Assembly (NCBI RefSeq): GCF_900143535.1
Contig: NZ_FRFA01000001.1
Span: 462,387 to 526,386 of the forward strand
Direction: 5' to 3'
Length of the DNA: 64,000 nucleotides
DNA from: Tateyamaria sp. Alg231-49
GTDB lineage: Bacteria; Pseudomonadota; Alphaproteobacteria; Rhodobacterales; Rhodobacteraceae
The notes under the pieces: model-generated
Seen by the model: only the letters and a program-made list of their open reading frames with translations
Told to the model about the DNA's origin: nothing
Database searches by the model: none
Made by a program: the position numbers and the translations under genes
Shown here: piece by piece, positions 45,699 to 54,836 of the stretch
Layout of the letters: the number at the start of each line of letters is the position of its first letter
Numbering within the stretch: the stretch's first letter is position 1

Positions 45699-46287
45699 CA
45701 CGAAGCTCCAATACGTCGGGTCGGTCGACCACCAGCGTAGCGATCACCCGGTTCACCATTTCTTCGATGCTCAGATCGGGCAACGACGGCACAGTAACGT
45801 CCGCCATCGCATAGAGCGGCACGCGGGTGGCGTAGATCTCGGCCAGTGTGGCACGTGGGTCGGCTGTGCGCAGAAGCGGTCGCGTATCCTTGTGACGCAC
45901 ACGCTGCCATAGCAGATCAAGATCGGCATTGAGCCAGACGGACACACCACTTTCTGAGATGTTTTCCCGATTTTCCTGCGCCAGAAACGCGCCGCCGCCC
46001 GTCGAAAGTACACACCGTTTCGTATCCAGAAGTCGCGAAATCACCTGCGTCTCCTTGCTGCGAAAAAACGGTTCTCCGTCTCTCTCGAATATCTCGGGCA
46101 CTGTGCGTCTGGCCGCGGCCTCTATCTCGGCATCGCTATCCAGAAAAGGCACGCCAATACGCTGCGCAAGCGCGCGCCCAACGGCTGTTTTGCCTGCCCC
46201 CATCATCCCCACCATCACAATGGTCTTTTTCAAATGGTAAGGGGTGTCCAGCGTTGGGTGTGACTGATTTTGCTGTTTTTCGCTCAT
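45691..46287 (-). CDS. aroK: Shikimate kinase
   Basis: Phosphorylates shikimate at the 3-OH with ATP. It has 198 residues. The P-loop is VMVGMMGAGKTAVGRALA, followed by FLDSDAEIEAAA (Mg and shikimate site), REKETQV-like FRSKETQVISRLL, and LSTGGGAFL. A roughly 20-residue N-terminal extension precedes the core. It overlaps aroB by 8 bp and is divergent from the 49-residue membrane protein gene. Confidence 0.96.
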   Translation of the reverse strand: MSEKQQNQSHPTLDTPYHLKKTIVMVGMMGAGKTAVGRALAQRIGVPFLDSDAEIEAAARRTVPEIFERDGEPFFRSKETQVISRLLDTKRCVLSTGGGAFLAQENRENISESGVSVWLNADLDLLWQRVRHKDTRPLLRTADPRATLAEIYATRVPLYAMADVTVPSLPDLSIEEMVNRVIATLVVDRPDVLELRDA

Positions 46288-46380
46288 TATCGTGTCAATG
46301 ACGTGATTTTCAGAAAAAGGCCATATATGCTTTGCTCCAAAACAAGAAATCGCGCAAACGACATTGAGGCAGTAATATCC

Positions 46381-46530
46381 ATGGGCCGACTAATCAAATT
46401 GTTGATCTATCTGGCGATCTTTGGGTTCGTTGGACTTGTTGGCTATGCCTATGTGGGCGAATATTTCGGCGCCAACTTTTCGCCACCTCAGGATGAGGTA
46501 CGCGTGCCTGTGACCCTTGATGCTGACTAG
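46381..46530 (+). CDS. Small single-helix membrane protein (49 residues)
   Basis: An ATG at 46381 opens 49 codons: MGRLIKLLIYLAIFGFVGL continues to a single transmembrane helix with a basic N-terminus (cytoplasmic side), then a short acidic tail (DEVRVPVTLDAD) in the periplasm. The stop overlaps the start of the 515-residue gene, so the two are probably translationally coupled. I do not recognise a named family. A longer start at 46327 or 46270 is possible but adds polar, non-membrane sequence. Confidence 0.7.
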   Translation: MGRLIKLLIYLAIFGFVGLVGYAYVGEYFGANFSPPQDEVRVPVTLDAD

Positions 46531-48067
46531 AACCCGATATTTTGTATCTGTGTCGGCTGTGATGGCCGCAACGGCAGGATTCTCGCAGCAAGAAACCGAG
46601 GAATCCCCCCTGAATGTGATCGAGTGGCTGGATGGACCGGCGATATTGCCCACTGCTCTGCCATTGGATGAACCGGATGTGACCGCATCAGGCACCGTTC
46701 CGGACGTGACAGTGCGCCCATTGGGCACCACTGCGCCCAAACGGGTTGGACTGGCACCGCCCAGCATCACGGGCCTGCCAGATACTCTCTGGTCTGGCAC
46801 TGGTGGAGACACCTTGGCGCAAACAATTGCTCAACTGCCGGGTGCAAAGCTGCCCGCGCTGCAATCATTGCTGTTCACCTTGCTGTTGGCAGAGGCTGCA
46901 CCGCCTCCCAATAAGGTGGACGCTTTTGATCTGGCACGCGTCGATGCGCTTTTTGAACTGGGCGCATTGGAACCTGCGCTCGCCTTGCTGGACCAGGCGG
47001 GGCCAGAGACATCGCCAGAGCATTTTGCCCGATTTATGGACATGTCCCTGCTGGCCGGCACATCAGCACAGGCCTGTGCAGTGCTGCGCGCTCGCATCGA
47101 TTTGTCACCGGGCAAAGCATATGAAGTGTTCTGTGCCGCGCGTGCAGGTGATTGGAGCACAGCCGCCTTGCTACTTGGCACCGCGCGCGTTCTTGGGTTG
47201 ATCGACGAACCCACAGTCGCAGCGCTGGAGCGGTTTCTTGATCCAGATTTGTTTGAGGGCGAACCACCCCTGCCCGCTCCAACATCACGCAACCCGTTGA
47301 CGTTCCGTCTGTTCGAGGCGAACGGCACCCCAATCCCGACACGCACCTGGCCGTTGCCCTATGCGAATGCTGATCTGTCTGACACGGTTGGCTGGAAGTC
47401 ACAGATTGAGGCGGCTGAACGCCTTGCCCGTACCGGTGCACTGCCGGACAACCGCCTGCTGGGTCTATATACTCAACGACGCCCTGCGGCCTCTGGCGGT
47501 GTCTGGGACCGGGTCGAGGCATTGCAACAGTTCGAAACTGCACTAGGCACAGGCAGCCCGGCGGCTGTGTCCAAGACGTTGCCGCAGGCGTGGCAAGCCA
47601 TCCGCGACGCCCATCTTGCAGTGCCGTTCGCCACGCTATTCGCCGAAGACCTGAGCAAGTTGACCCTGAGCGGGCGCGCCGCCGATGTGGCGTTTGAAAT
47701 TCTGCTGCTGTCACCCAACTACGAAAAAGCTACTCAAGTTTTCCCAGCCCGCGCCTTGCGTCGCCCGGCGCTGGCGGCTGTCGCTGCCGGGGACGCAGCT
47801 GCGATCGCGGATGTAGATGTGGACGGAGTGACCGCTGCCGTCTTGGCCGCGTTTGACAACGCCCCACCTGACCCCCGCATCGTCATTCGTGCGCAGGGTG
47901 GCGCCTTGGGGGCTGCTTTGCTGGACGCACTTGCGCTGACTATTGAGGGCACACGAGGCGATGTTGCACGCCTGACCACCGGTTTGGCCACCTTGCGTGC
48001 CCTTGGCCTTGAGGACGCTGCGCGCCGGACCGCGTTACAGGTCATATTGCTGGAGGACACGATATGA
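46520..48067 (+). CDS. Hypothetical exported Ala/Leu-rich protein
   Basis: A 515-residue protein of no family I recognise. The N-terminus looks like a weak signal peptide (YFVSVSAVMAATAGFSQ), followed by a Pro/Thr-rich linker (about 25-75). The rest is helical, Ala/Leu-rich and TPR-like in texture (for example FDLARVDALFELGALEPALALLDQAG), suggesting alpha-solenoid repeats in the periplasm. The gene overlaps its upstream 49-residue partner by 11 bp and the xerD start by 4 bp (ATGA). That tight three-gene unit links an envelope protein to chromosome-dimer resolution; the link is unexplained. Confidence 0.75.
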   Translation: MLTRTRYFVSVSAVMAATAGFSQQETEESPLNVIEWLDGPAILPTALPLDEPDVTASGTVPDVTVRPLGTTAPKRVGLAPPSITGLPDTLWSGTGGDTLAQTIAQLPGAKLPALQSLLFTLLLAEAAPPPNKVDAFDLARVDALFELGALEPALALLDQAGPETSPEHFARFMDMSLLAGTSAQACAVLRARIDLSPGKAYEVFCAARAGDWSTAALLLGTARVLGLIDEPTVAALERFLDPDLFEGEPPLPAPTSRNPLTFRLFEANGTPIPTRTWPLPYANADLSDTVGWKSQIEAAERLARTGALPDNRLLGLYTQRRPAASGGVWDRVEALQQFETALGTGSPAAVSKTLPQAWQAIRDAHLAVPFATLFAEDLSKLTLSGRAADVAFEILLLSPNYEKATQVFPARALRRPALAAVAAGDAAAIADVDVDGVTAAVLAAFDNAPPDPRIVIRAQGGALGAALLDALALTIEGTRGDVARLTTGLATLRALGLEDAARRTALQVILLEDTI

Positions 48068-49008
48068 GCGACACTTGGATCCCCACATTCCTTGAGGCCC
48101 AAGCCGCCGAACTCGGGGCCGCGCGCAACACGCTGCTGGCCTATGGGCGCGATCTGATCGATGCACAAAGCTGGCTCGCCGGTCGTAACCTTGGATTTGC
48201 CGACGCCACACAGTCGGATATCGAAGGCTATCTGATCTATTGTGATGCCCAAGGGCTGGCCAAGTCCACCCGCGCCCGCCGCCTATCGGCGATCAAGCAA
48301 CTGTTCCGCTTTGCGTTTGAGGAAGGCTGGCGCGCGGAAAACCCAGCGATCCAGATCGCAAGCCCCGGACAAGACAAACGCCTGCCCAAGACGCTAGACG
48401 AAGCGGAGGTGGATCGCCTTCTGGATGCGGCCTGCAATTTCGGACGCAACGCCCATGACCGGACCCGAGACACCTGTCTGATGCAGTTGCTCTATGCCAC
48501 GGGCATGCGCGTGACTGAGCTTGTCAGCCTGCCTGTCAGTTCGGCGCGCGGTGATCCGCAGATGCTGCTGATCCTGGGCAAAGGGGGCAAGGAACGCATG
48601 GTGCCTTTGTCGCCGCCTGCCCGTTCTGCGCTGGCTGAATGGATCATTGTACGCGACGAGGTTCAGAAACTGGCCCAAGACAAGGGCGCGGCCCCTTCCC
48701 GCTTTCTCTTTCCATCGCGCGGCGTGACAGGTCATTTGACCCGACATTGGTTTTACGCCCGCATCAAGGCGCTTGCCACGCACGGCGCCGTGGCCGCCGA
48801 CAAGGTGACGCCACACACCCTGCGCCATGCCTTTGCCACCCATTTGCTGGCCGGGGGCGCCGATCTGCGCGCCATCCAGACCATGCTGGGCCATGCGGAT
48901 GTGGCGACCACCGAAATTTACACTCATGTTGTGGATGAGCGGTTGACCCAACTGGTCATGGATCACCATCCACTGACCAAGGCAGACACGCGGCACGACA
49001 CAGACTGA
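48064..49008 (+). CDS. xerD: Tyrosine recombinase XerD
   Basis: A site-specific recombinase that resolves chromosome dimers at dif with XerC. The product is 314 residues. The N-terminal SAM-like core-binding domain (5-95) includes TLLAYGRDLIDAQSWLA. The catalytic domain has Arg in YATGMRVTELVSL, then HTLRHAFATHLLAGGADLRAIQTMLGHADVATTEIYTHV with the His-x-x-Arg, His and nucleophile Tyr. The ATG overlaps the previous stop. XerC or phage integrase are less likely given length and motif spacing. Confidence 0.93.
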   Translation: MSDTWIPTFLEAQAAELGAARNTLLAYGRDLIDAQSWLAGRNLGFADATQSDIEGYLIYCDAQGLAKSTRARRLSAIKQLFRFAFEEGWRAENPAIQIASPGQDKRLPKTLDEAEVDRLLDAACNFGRNAHDRTRDTCLMQLLYATGMRVTELVSLPVSSARGDPQMLLILGKGGKERMVPLSPPARSALAEWIIVRDEVQKLAQDKGAAPSRFLFPSRGVTGHLTRHWFYARIKALATHGAVAADKVTPHTLRHAFATHLLAGGADLRAIQTMLGHADVATTEIYTHVVDERLTQLVMDHHPLTKADTRHDTD

Positions 49009-49145
49009 CCCGGCACATACGCAACAAAAACATGCCACTATGTTTCGTTACATGCCTTCGCAATGCACCCGCGCGGGCCTGACGTCTTGATTGCGACGCA
49101 CTGCGCCCCCATAACCCTATCCTGATCAAAGGACAAAACCGCCCC

Positions 49146-50456
49146 ATGGACGACCCGAGTACTGTTTTCGACGCTGCTTTCTGGACCACCGCCGGGGTGA
49201 TCTTGTTTCTGCTGGTGCTGTCAGGGTTCTTTTCCGGTTCTGAAACCGCACTGACGGCAGCCTCGCGGGGCAAGTTGCGCACTCAAGCGGACAAAGGGTC
49301 CAAGGGCGCGCGACGCGCTCTCGACATTACCGAAGACAACGAACGGCTGATTGGCTCTGTCCTTCTGGGCAACAACCTTGTGAACATTCTGGCCGCATCT
49401 TTGGCCACCAGCCTTTTCACCCGCGCCTTTGGGGAAAGCGGCGTGGCACTGGCCACGCTGGTGATGACCTTGCTTGTGCTCATCTTTGCCGAGGTCCTTC
49501 CAAAAACATATGCGATCACCAATTCTGAAAGCGCTGCGTCGATGGTGTCGCGCCCGATTTCACTGGTGGTCACCATCTTTTCGCCCATCGTGGCGGCCGT
49601 ACGGTTGCTGGTGCGGGGGCTACTACGCCTCTTTGGGCTTCAAATTGACCCGGACAGCCACATCATGGCCGTGCGCGAAGAGATCGCAGGCGCGCTCCAA
49701 CTGGGTCATTCCGAAGGGGTAGTAGAGAAAGAAGACCGTGACAGGATCCTCGGCGCCCTCGATTTGGGGGACCGAACTGTCGAAGAGATCATGCTGCACC
49801 GCTCTGGCATCGAAATGATCAATGCCGATGACGACCCGCAGGTCATTCTGGAACAGTGCCTGAAATCGAACCACACCCGCCTGCCCGTCTATCGCGAGGA
49901 ACAGGAAAACATAACCGGCGTGATCCACGCCAAGGATCTGCTGCGCGCGATGTACGGCGTCGTGGGTGGCCCGGATGGGGATGCGACGGCGTTGCGCTCC
50001 TTTGACATCACAGCAGTCGCCATGCCGCCGTATTTTGTGCCTGAGACCACAACGCTGGATGAACAGATGCGCCAATTCCTGCGCATTCGCAGCCACTTTG
50101 CGCTGGTTGTGGATGAGTATGGGACCTTGCAGGGCCTCATTACGCTCGAAGACATTCTGGAAGAGATCGTGGGCGAAATCACAGACGAATTTGATCCTGA
50201 TGGCGATCAGCCCGTAATTCAAAGCGAAGACGGCCACTATTTCGTGGACGGTTCGACCACCATTCGCGACCTGAACAGGGCGACGGACTGGAACCTGCCA
50301 GATGACGAGGCAAACACAGTTGCAGGCCTTGTCATTCACGAGGCGCAAATGATCCCGACTGTGGGTCAGGTGTTCAGCTTTCACGGCTTTCGGTTTGAAG
50401 TACGCGAGCGGGAAGGCAATCGGATTACCATGTTGCGGATTACGGCGCTGGAATAG
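49146..50456 (+). CDS. HlyC/CorC family transporter-like protein (CNNM-CBS)
   Basis: A 436-residue inner-membrane protein. An N-terminal DUF21/CNNM domain with about four helices (VILFLLVLSGFFSGSETALTAASRGKL) is followed by a CBS pair (about 210-330; VEEIMLHRSGIEMIN and LQGLITLEDILEEIVGEI) and a C-terminal CorC_HlyC domain. Family members are linked to magnesium or cobalt efflux. The signature NRDERELLRE-like early segment is present as DNERLIGSVLLGNNLVNILAAS. Confidence 0.93.
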   Translation: MDDPSTVFDAAFWTTAGVILFLLVLSGFFSGSETALTAASRGKLRTQADKGSKGARRALDITEDNERLIGSVLLGNNLVNILAASLATSLFTRAFGESGVALATLVMTLLVLIFAEVLPKTYAITNSESAASMVSRPISLVVTIFSPIVAAVRLLVRGLLRLFGLQIDPDSHIMAVREEIAGALQLGHSEGVVEKEDRDRILGALDLGDRTVEEIMLHRSGIEMINADDDPQVILEQCLKSNHTRLPVYREEQENITGVIHAKDLLRAMYGVVGGPDGDATALRSFDITAVAMPPYFVPETTTLDEQMRQFLRIRSHFALVVDEYGTLQGLITLEDILEEIVGEITDEFDPDGDQPVIQSEDGHYFVDGSTTIRDLNRATDWNLPDDEANTVAGLVIHEAQMIPTVGQVFSFHGFRFEVREREGNRITMLRITALE

Positions 50457-50459
50457 TCG

Positions 50460-51305
50460 TCAGGCCGCAGCAGCGATAGCGTTCCTTGCCTCGATCCACG
50501 CGCGGACTTCGTCCAACCGCCCGCGCGCGACCGGTATTTTGGATCCACAGATCAGACGCAACTTGCGCCCGCTCAAGGCTTCCACATAGCGCCGGGAGAC
50601 CCAATGGGACCGGTGTGTCTGAATGCCATCTTCTGGGGTGACCTGCTCCAGAAAGGTCGACATCCGTTCACGGATCACTTCGCTGCCAGTCTCGTTGTGA
50701 ATTTCCAGATAGTGCTCTGCCGCCTTGACCCTTGCGATGTCGGACAACAGAAAACGGCGGCCAGCCAGTGTGATCCATCTTTGTTGCTGACTTTTTTGTT
50801 TGCGTTCTCGTTGGGCCGGGATCAGCCACAGCAGGGCAACCGTTTCAAACGCATGGGCCACCAGAATGTTACGCACATTCATCTGCCATGTCATGATGTC
50901 GAACGGGTTGGTATCTGGTTCAAACACTATGCACAGGATCACAGCCGCCAGATAAGTTGACGCCAACACCAATGGGCCAGACAGCAGGATCAATGGAATG
51001 GCCTTGCCGAACAAACGGTGCCACATCTTGCCCGTTAGTTTGGAATACAAGTCCGATGTCAGTATGTAGATGATCAGGGCGACGAACCAGAACCCCATGC
51101 GCAGGCTGAAACTGTCGAATTGCGGCAAGGTCACCGGATGCCCTGTCGACATCATGAAAAAGCCGACCGTGATCAAAAGCCACATCTGCCAGGACCGATA
51201 AAGCTCTTGCATTTCGCGCAACGTAAAATGCGTAATCATGCCGTTCGAGACATAAACATGCACTTTATGATCAAGAGCCTTTGAAAACATATTGGACGCT
51301 AGCAT
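50460..51305 (-). CDS. Membrane-anchored LytTR DNA-binding protein
   Basis: A 281-residue protein. About four hydrophobic helices (55-170: WLLITVGFFMM, FWFVALIIYILTS, PLILLSGPLVLASTYLAAVILCIV, FETVALLWLIP) precede a C-terminal LytTR domain (about 180-270) with AAEHYLEIHNETGSEVIRERMSTFL and THRSHWVSRRYVEAL. LytTR domains bind imperfect direct repeats. It is a one-component membrane-tethered regulator without a separate kinase. The start could be the internal Met near residue 23. Targets are unknown; the nearest downstream gene on the same strand is the oxidoreductase at 51429. Confidence 0.85.
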   Translation of the reverse strand: MLASNMFSKALDHKVHVYVSNGMITHFTLREMQELYRSWQMWLLITVGFFMMSTGHPVTLPQFDSFSLRMGFWFVALIIYILTSDLYSKLTGKMWHRLFGKAIPLILLSGPLVLASTYLAAVILCIVFEPDTNPFDIMTWQMNVRNILVAHAFETVALLWLIPAQRERKQKSQQQRWITLAGRRFLLSDIARVKAAEHYLEIHNETGSEVIRERMSTFLEQVTPEDGIQTHRSHWVSRRYVEALSGRKLRLICGSKIPVARGRLDEVRAWIEARNAIAAAA

Positions 51306-51428
51306 GGGGCGCGAAATGGAGTAAACGAGCTGTGACGGCCTGAACCGGATGCAGTTCGGTGGCCTTTTCGGTATCAGTTACAGGCCTGAAACCACTAGTC
51401 TATGCTGCCGAGCTGCATCCCGCCTACA

Positions 51429-53849
51429 CTATCCCCGAAGCCGTTTTCCGTCCGCATCAAAGGGCGGAGCGTCAAGTATAGTTGCCTTATGGGGCCGTCC
51501 CAGAACCATGACGTCGACGCGATCCCCGGGCCCCACACCTTTGACATAGGCGAGCGCAAGGCTCATCCCAACAGTGTACCCATAGGCACCGGACGTCACA
51601 CGCCCCACGCCATTGTTACCGGAAAAGACCGGCTCTCCGCCTGTTGCATCCGCGCCAGAGGCCTCTGTATCCGTTTCATCCAGATGTAAAAGAACCAATG
51701 ATTCCCGCGCGGTTTGGGTCATCACCTCGGCGACGGCGTCCTTGTTCAAGAACTCTTTGTCCATCTTGATCAGACGGTCCAGTCCGACTTCCTGAGGCCA
51801 GTATTCCGGGCTGTATTCCCGGCTCCAGGATCCATATCCTTTTTCGATACGCAGGCTCATGAGCGCCCGGCTTCCAACCGGACCAATGCCTATATCGCGC
51901 CCAGCCTCGATCAGAGCCGTATAAAGCTGCGCCTGATGTTCGGTGGCACAATGCAGCTCCCAACCCAGATCGCCTGTAAAGGACACGCGCAAGGCAAGGA
52001 CCTCAACACCTGCCAGTTCGATGCGAGCCGAACGCATGAACGGGAAATCCTCGTTCGCAAGCGACGCATTGGTCATTCGCTGCAACATTGCGCGCGATTG
52101 CGGTCCGGCCACGTTGAAGCCGCACATCGCTTCTGTATGGCTTTCGAAAGTCGTTCCTGTCGGCAGTGGCACCTGTTTGAAAAAGCGGGTGTGATAGCGT
52201 TCGGCCATGCCCGACCCGATGATCCAGAATTCATCGTCGCCCAGTCGCGTGACCGTAAAGTCCCCAGCAATTCCACCCCGTTTGCTGATCAGAGGCGTCA
52301 GGCACGACCGCCCAACAAGGCGCGGCATGCGGTTGGCAAAGACTGCGTTCAACCACTCTTCTGCCCCCGGCCCCTTGCAGACGTATTTGGCAAAGTTTGA
52401 GATGTCGATGATGCCGCCTTTGTCCCGCAACATCCGGCATTCTGCGCCCACAGGTTCCCACCAGTTCTGCCGCGTGAAACCATCGGTGTCTTCGACTTCA
52501 GGTTCATCCGCAAACCAAAGAGGATGCTCCCAGCCATAGTTCAGCCCCATAACAGCACCCATGTCGCGCTGCATGCTGTATGCCGGGCGTGTACGCACGG
52601 GGCGGCCTGCGGCGCGTTCTTCGTTTGGAAAGTGGATTTTGAAGCGGTTGGCATATTGGTCGCCGACCCGCGCTTTGGTGAAGGCTTTGCCCGCCCACGT
52701 GCCATAGCGCGCCATGTCCCATGCGAACATGTCGTACTTTGTCTCGCCTTCGATGATCCACTGTGCCGCCAGCAGGCCCATACCGCCGGATTGGGAAAAT
52801 CCTGGGATAATTCCGTTGCAACAGAAATAGCCCGTGAGTTCAGGCACCGGCCCAAACAGCACATTTGAATCTGGTGACCAGATCATCGGCCCGTTGATCA
52901 CCCGCTTGATTCCGGCGGTACCAACGACAGGCACCCGATCAATGGCGCGCATCATGTTGTCTTCGATCCGTTCTAAGTCATCTGCGAACAACTCGTGCCC
53001 AAATCCCTGCGGCGTGCCCTCTTCGGCCCAAAACCGGTAGTCTTTCTCATAAGCGCCGACCAAAAGGCCCTTGCCTTCCTGACGCAGGTAGTACTCCCCG
53101 TCCCGATCCGCGACCGAAGGTAAACGACGGTCCATGGCGTCGATCTCGGCAATCGTTTCCGTGACAAAGTACTGATGTTCAGTGGGTTGAAGGGGCAGTT
53201 CGACGCCAGCGAGTGCCGCCACTTCGCGCCCCCAAAGCCCGGCGGCGTTCACCACCCAAGGGGTTGCGATGTCGCCCTTTTCTGTGCGCACGATCCACGT
53301 GCCGTCGGCTTGCTGCTCTGTCCCTGTTACAGGGCAAAACCGGATTATTTCAGCGCCGTTCTGACGCGCCCCTGCCGCATAGGCGTTTGTCACGCCGGAC
53401 GGATCCACGTTGCCGCCTTCGGGTTCCCACATGATGCATCGGATGCCGTCGAAATCGACGAGCGGGTGCAGACGCTCGGCCTCGGCCCGATCCACCTCGA
53501 AAAAGTTCATGTCATACAGCTTGGCCTTGGCGGCTTGCAGCTTCAGCTGATGCTCGCGCGCCTCGGTTTGCGCGAGGTAGAGGCTGCCGGGTTGGAACAC
53601 GCCGCAGCCCTGCCCGGTTTCCTGCTCCAGTTCCTTGTACAGGCCCATGGTGTAGTGCTGGATGCGGCTGATGTTGGTGCTGTCATGCAGCCCATGAATG
53701 TTGGCCGCTGCGTGCCACGTGGACCCTGACGTCAACTCATCCCGTTCCAGCAGAACAACATCCGTCCAGCCAAGTTTTGTAAGGTGATAAAGGATTGAAC
53801 AACCGATGACGCCGCCGCCGATGACGACAGCCTGTGCGTGGGTGCGCAT
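51429..53849 (-). CDS. FAD-dependent oxidoreductase with GcvT domain (dimethylglycine/sarcosine dehydrogenase-like), paralogue 1
   Basis: An 806-residue two-module enzyme. The N-terminal DAO flavin domain has VVIGGGVIGCSILYHLTKLG and the likely covalent-FAD His46 in SGSTWHAAA. Next comes an FAO_M bridging segment near 370-430, then a GcvT/aminomethyltransferase-like folate-binding domain (about 430-800). Family members oxidise N-methyl groups of dimethylglycine, sarcosine or similar and pass formaldehyde to tetrahydrofolate. I chose the ATG at 53849; the frame to 53948 lacks homology. A GCGAC-N7-GTCGC palindrome lies 73-89 nt upstream, shared with the paralogue at 55143. The substrate is not assigned. 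Confidence 0.9.
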   Translation of the reverse strand: MRTHAQAVVIGGGVIGCSILYHLTKLGWTDVVLLERDELTSGSTWHAAANIHGLHDSTNISRIQHYTMGLYKELEQETGQGCGVFQPGSLYLAQTEAREHQLKLQAAKAKLYDMNFFEVDRAEAERLHPLVDFDGIRCIMWEPEGGNVDPSGVTNAYAAGARQNGAEIIRFCPVTGTEQQADGTWIVRTEKGDIATPWVVNAAGLWGREVAALAGVELPLQPTEHQYFVTETIAEIDAMDRRLPSVADRDGEYYLRQEGKGLLVGAYEKDYRFWAEEGTPQGFGHELFADDLERIEDNMMRAIDRVPVVGTAGIKRVINGPMIWSPDSNVLFGPVPELTGYFCCNGIIPGFSQSGGMGLLAAQWIIEGETKYDMFAWDMARYGTWAGKAFTKARVGDQYANRFKIHFPNEERAAGRPVRTRPAYSMQRDMGAVMGLNYGWEHPLWFADEPEVEDTDGFTRQNWWEPVGAECRMLRDKGGIIDISNFAKYVCKGPGAEEWLNAVFANRMPRLVGRSCLTPLISKRGGIAGDFTVTRLGDDEFWIIGSGMAERYHTRFFKQVPLPTGTTFESHTEAMCGFNVAGPQSRAMLQRMTNASLANEDFPFMRSARIELAGVEVLALRVSFTGDLGWELHCATEHQAQLYTALIEAGRDIGIGPVGSRALMSLRIEKGYGSWSREYSPEYWPQEVGLDRLIKMDKEFLNKDAVAEVMTQTARESLVLLHLDETDTEASGADATGGEPVFSGNNGVGRVTSGAYGYTVGMSLALAYVKGVGPGDRVDVMVLGRPHKATILDAPPFDADGKRLRG

Positions 53850-53921
53850 GAATGCCTGCCCTGTATTTGAGGTCTCTGGCTGGCATACTGTCGCGGCGTT
53901 TGCTGTCCCGATTGCGCAAAG

Positions 53922-53938
53922 GCGACATTTTCGGTCGC
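53922..53938. promoter_or_regulatory. GCGAC-N7-GTCGC palindrome upstream of oxidoreductase paralogue 1
   Basis: The 17-mer GCGACATTTTCGGTCGC has 5-bp inverted arms and the same outer geometry and first seven bases as the site at 55042-55058. It lies 73 nt before the ATG at 53849. Confidence 0.5.
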
Positions 53939-54038
53939 TGACGCGCAAGTTACAAATTTATGCGGAAACGCGGTTGCGACCGTCGGTACATGTTTGAGAT
54001 GGGCGAACACGACAATAGGCCCATTTGTTCGGTCATGT

Positions 54039-54815
54039 TCAACTGAACCCGTGCGTTCGGATTTTTACGATTGCACCACAATGTTTGCAGTGTGACGCGT
54101 CAATGTCATGATCGGTCAAGCCACACTTTTTGCATTCGAAAAAAGCTTTGGAAGGCATGAAAATTGCACGGGCGAACTGAACAAACAGGGATACGCCGAC
54201 GACCATCATCGTCACAGCCATCAATTTGCCCGGTACTGTTGTTGGCGTGATGTCGCCGTACCCCGTGGTCGTTAACGTTGAGATGGTGAAATACAATGCA
54301 TCCACATAGCCAGCAAAGCCCGAAGAAGCATCCGCGAAGAAGGTGAAAACCAATGCGGTCGAAAAGAACACGAATACAAAGAAATTGACCAACGCAAATG
54401 CCGCCTGCTCATGCTTTTGAAAGAACGGGCTAATGTGGCGCAAGTCATTCAAAAGATGATATGAATGGACGAGGCGCAACCCCCGTAAGATCCGCAAGAA
54501 TGCTGTGTCAGGCTCGATAAACGGCGAGATGAGCAAAGTCGCAATCACGACCATATCGGCAATGACATAAACCCGCCGCAGCAACGCCTTTCGATCTGTC
54601 GATATCCACAGTCGCGCCGAGAAATCGGCCAAGATAACCAACCCGACCGGAAGTGTAAGGAGTTCAAGACCCACCGTTTGCTGCAAAGGGGTTATCGCGA
54701 CGAACAAAAAAATGCTGAAAAAATCGAATGCCAGCAGCGCATACCGAAACACACGCGAGCGTTGTGACGCCCCGGTATACAGTTCGATCAGGGTTTCTTT
54801 GAACGTGTGTGCCAT
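54039..54815 (-). CDS. Voltage-gated-type potassium channel with C-terminal zinc ribbon
   Basis: A 258-residue inner-membrane channel. Five to six hydrophobic segments precede the pore loop with the selectivity filter TTTGYGDI (near residue 190) and a final helix (LMAVTMMVVGVSLFVQFA). A positively charged S4-like stretch lies near RILRGLRLVHSYH. The cytoplasmic C-terminus holds a CxxC..CxxC ribbon (CKKCG, about 15 residues, CKHCG), an unusual addition that might bind zinc. I chose the ATG at 54815; a TTG at 54836 is the alternative. It sits between the two oxidoreductase paralogues. Confidence 0.88.
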   Translation of the reverse strand: MAHTFKETLIELYTGASQRSRVFRYALLAFDFFSIFLFVAITPLQQTVGLELLTLPVGLVILADFSARLWISTDRKALLRRVYVIADMVVIATLLISPFIEPDTAFLRILRGLRLVHSYHLLNDLRHISPFFQKHEQAAFALVNFFVFVFFSTALVFTFFADASSGFAGYVDALYFTISTLTTTGYGDITPTTVPGKLMAVTMMVVGVSLFVQFARAIFMPSKAFFECKKCGLTDHDIDASHCKHCGAIVKIRTHGFS

Positions 54816-54836
54816 CGCAAATGTGATCAAGGCCAA

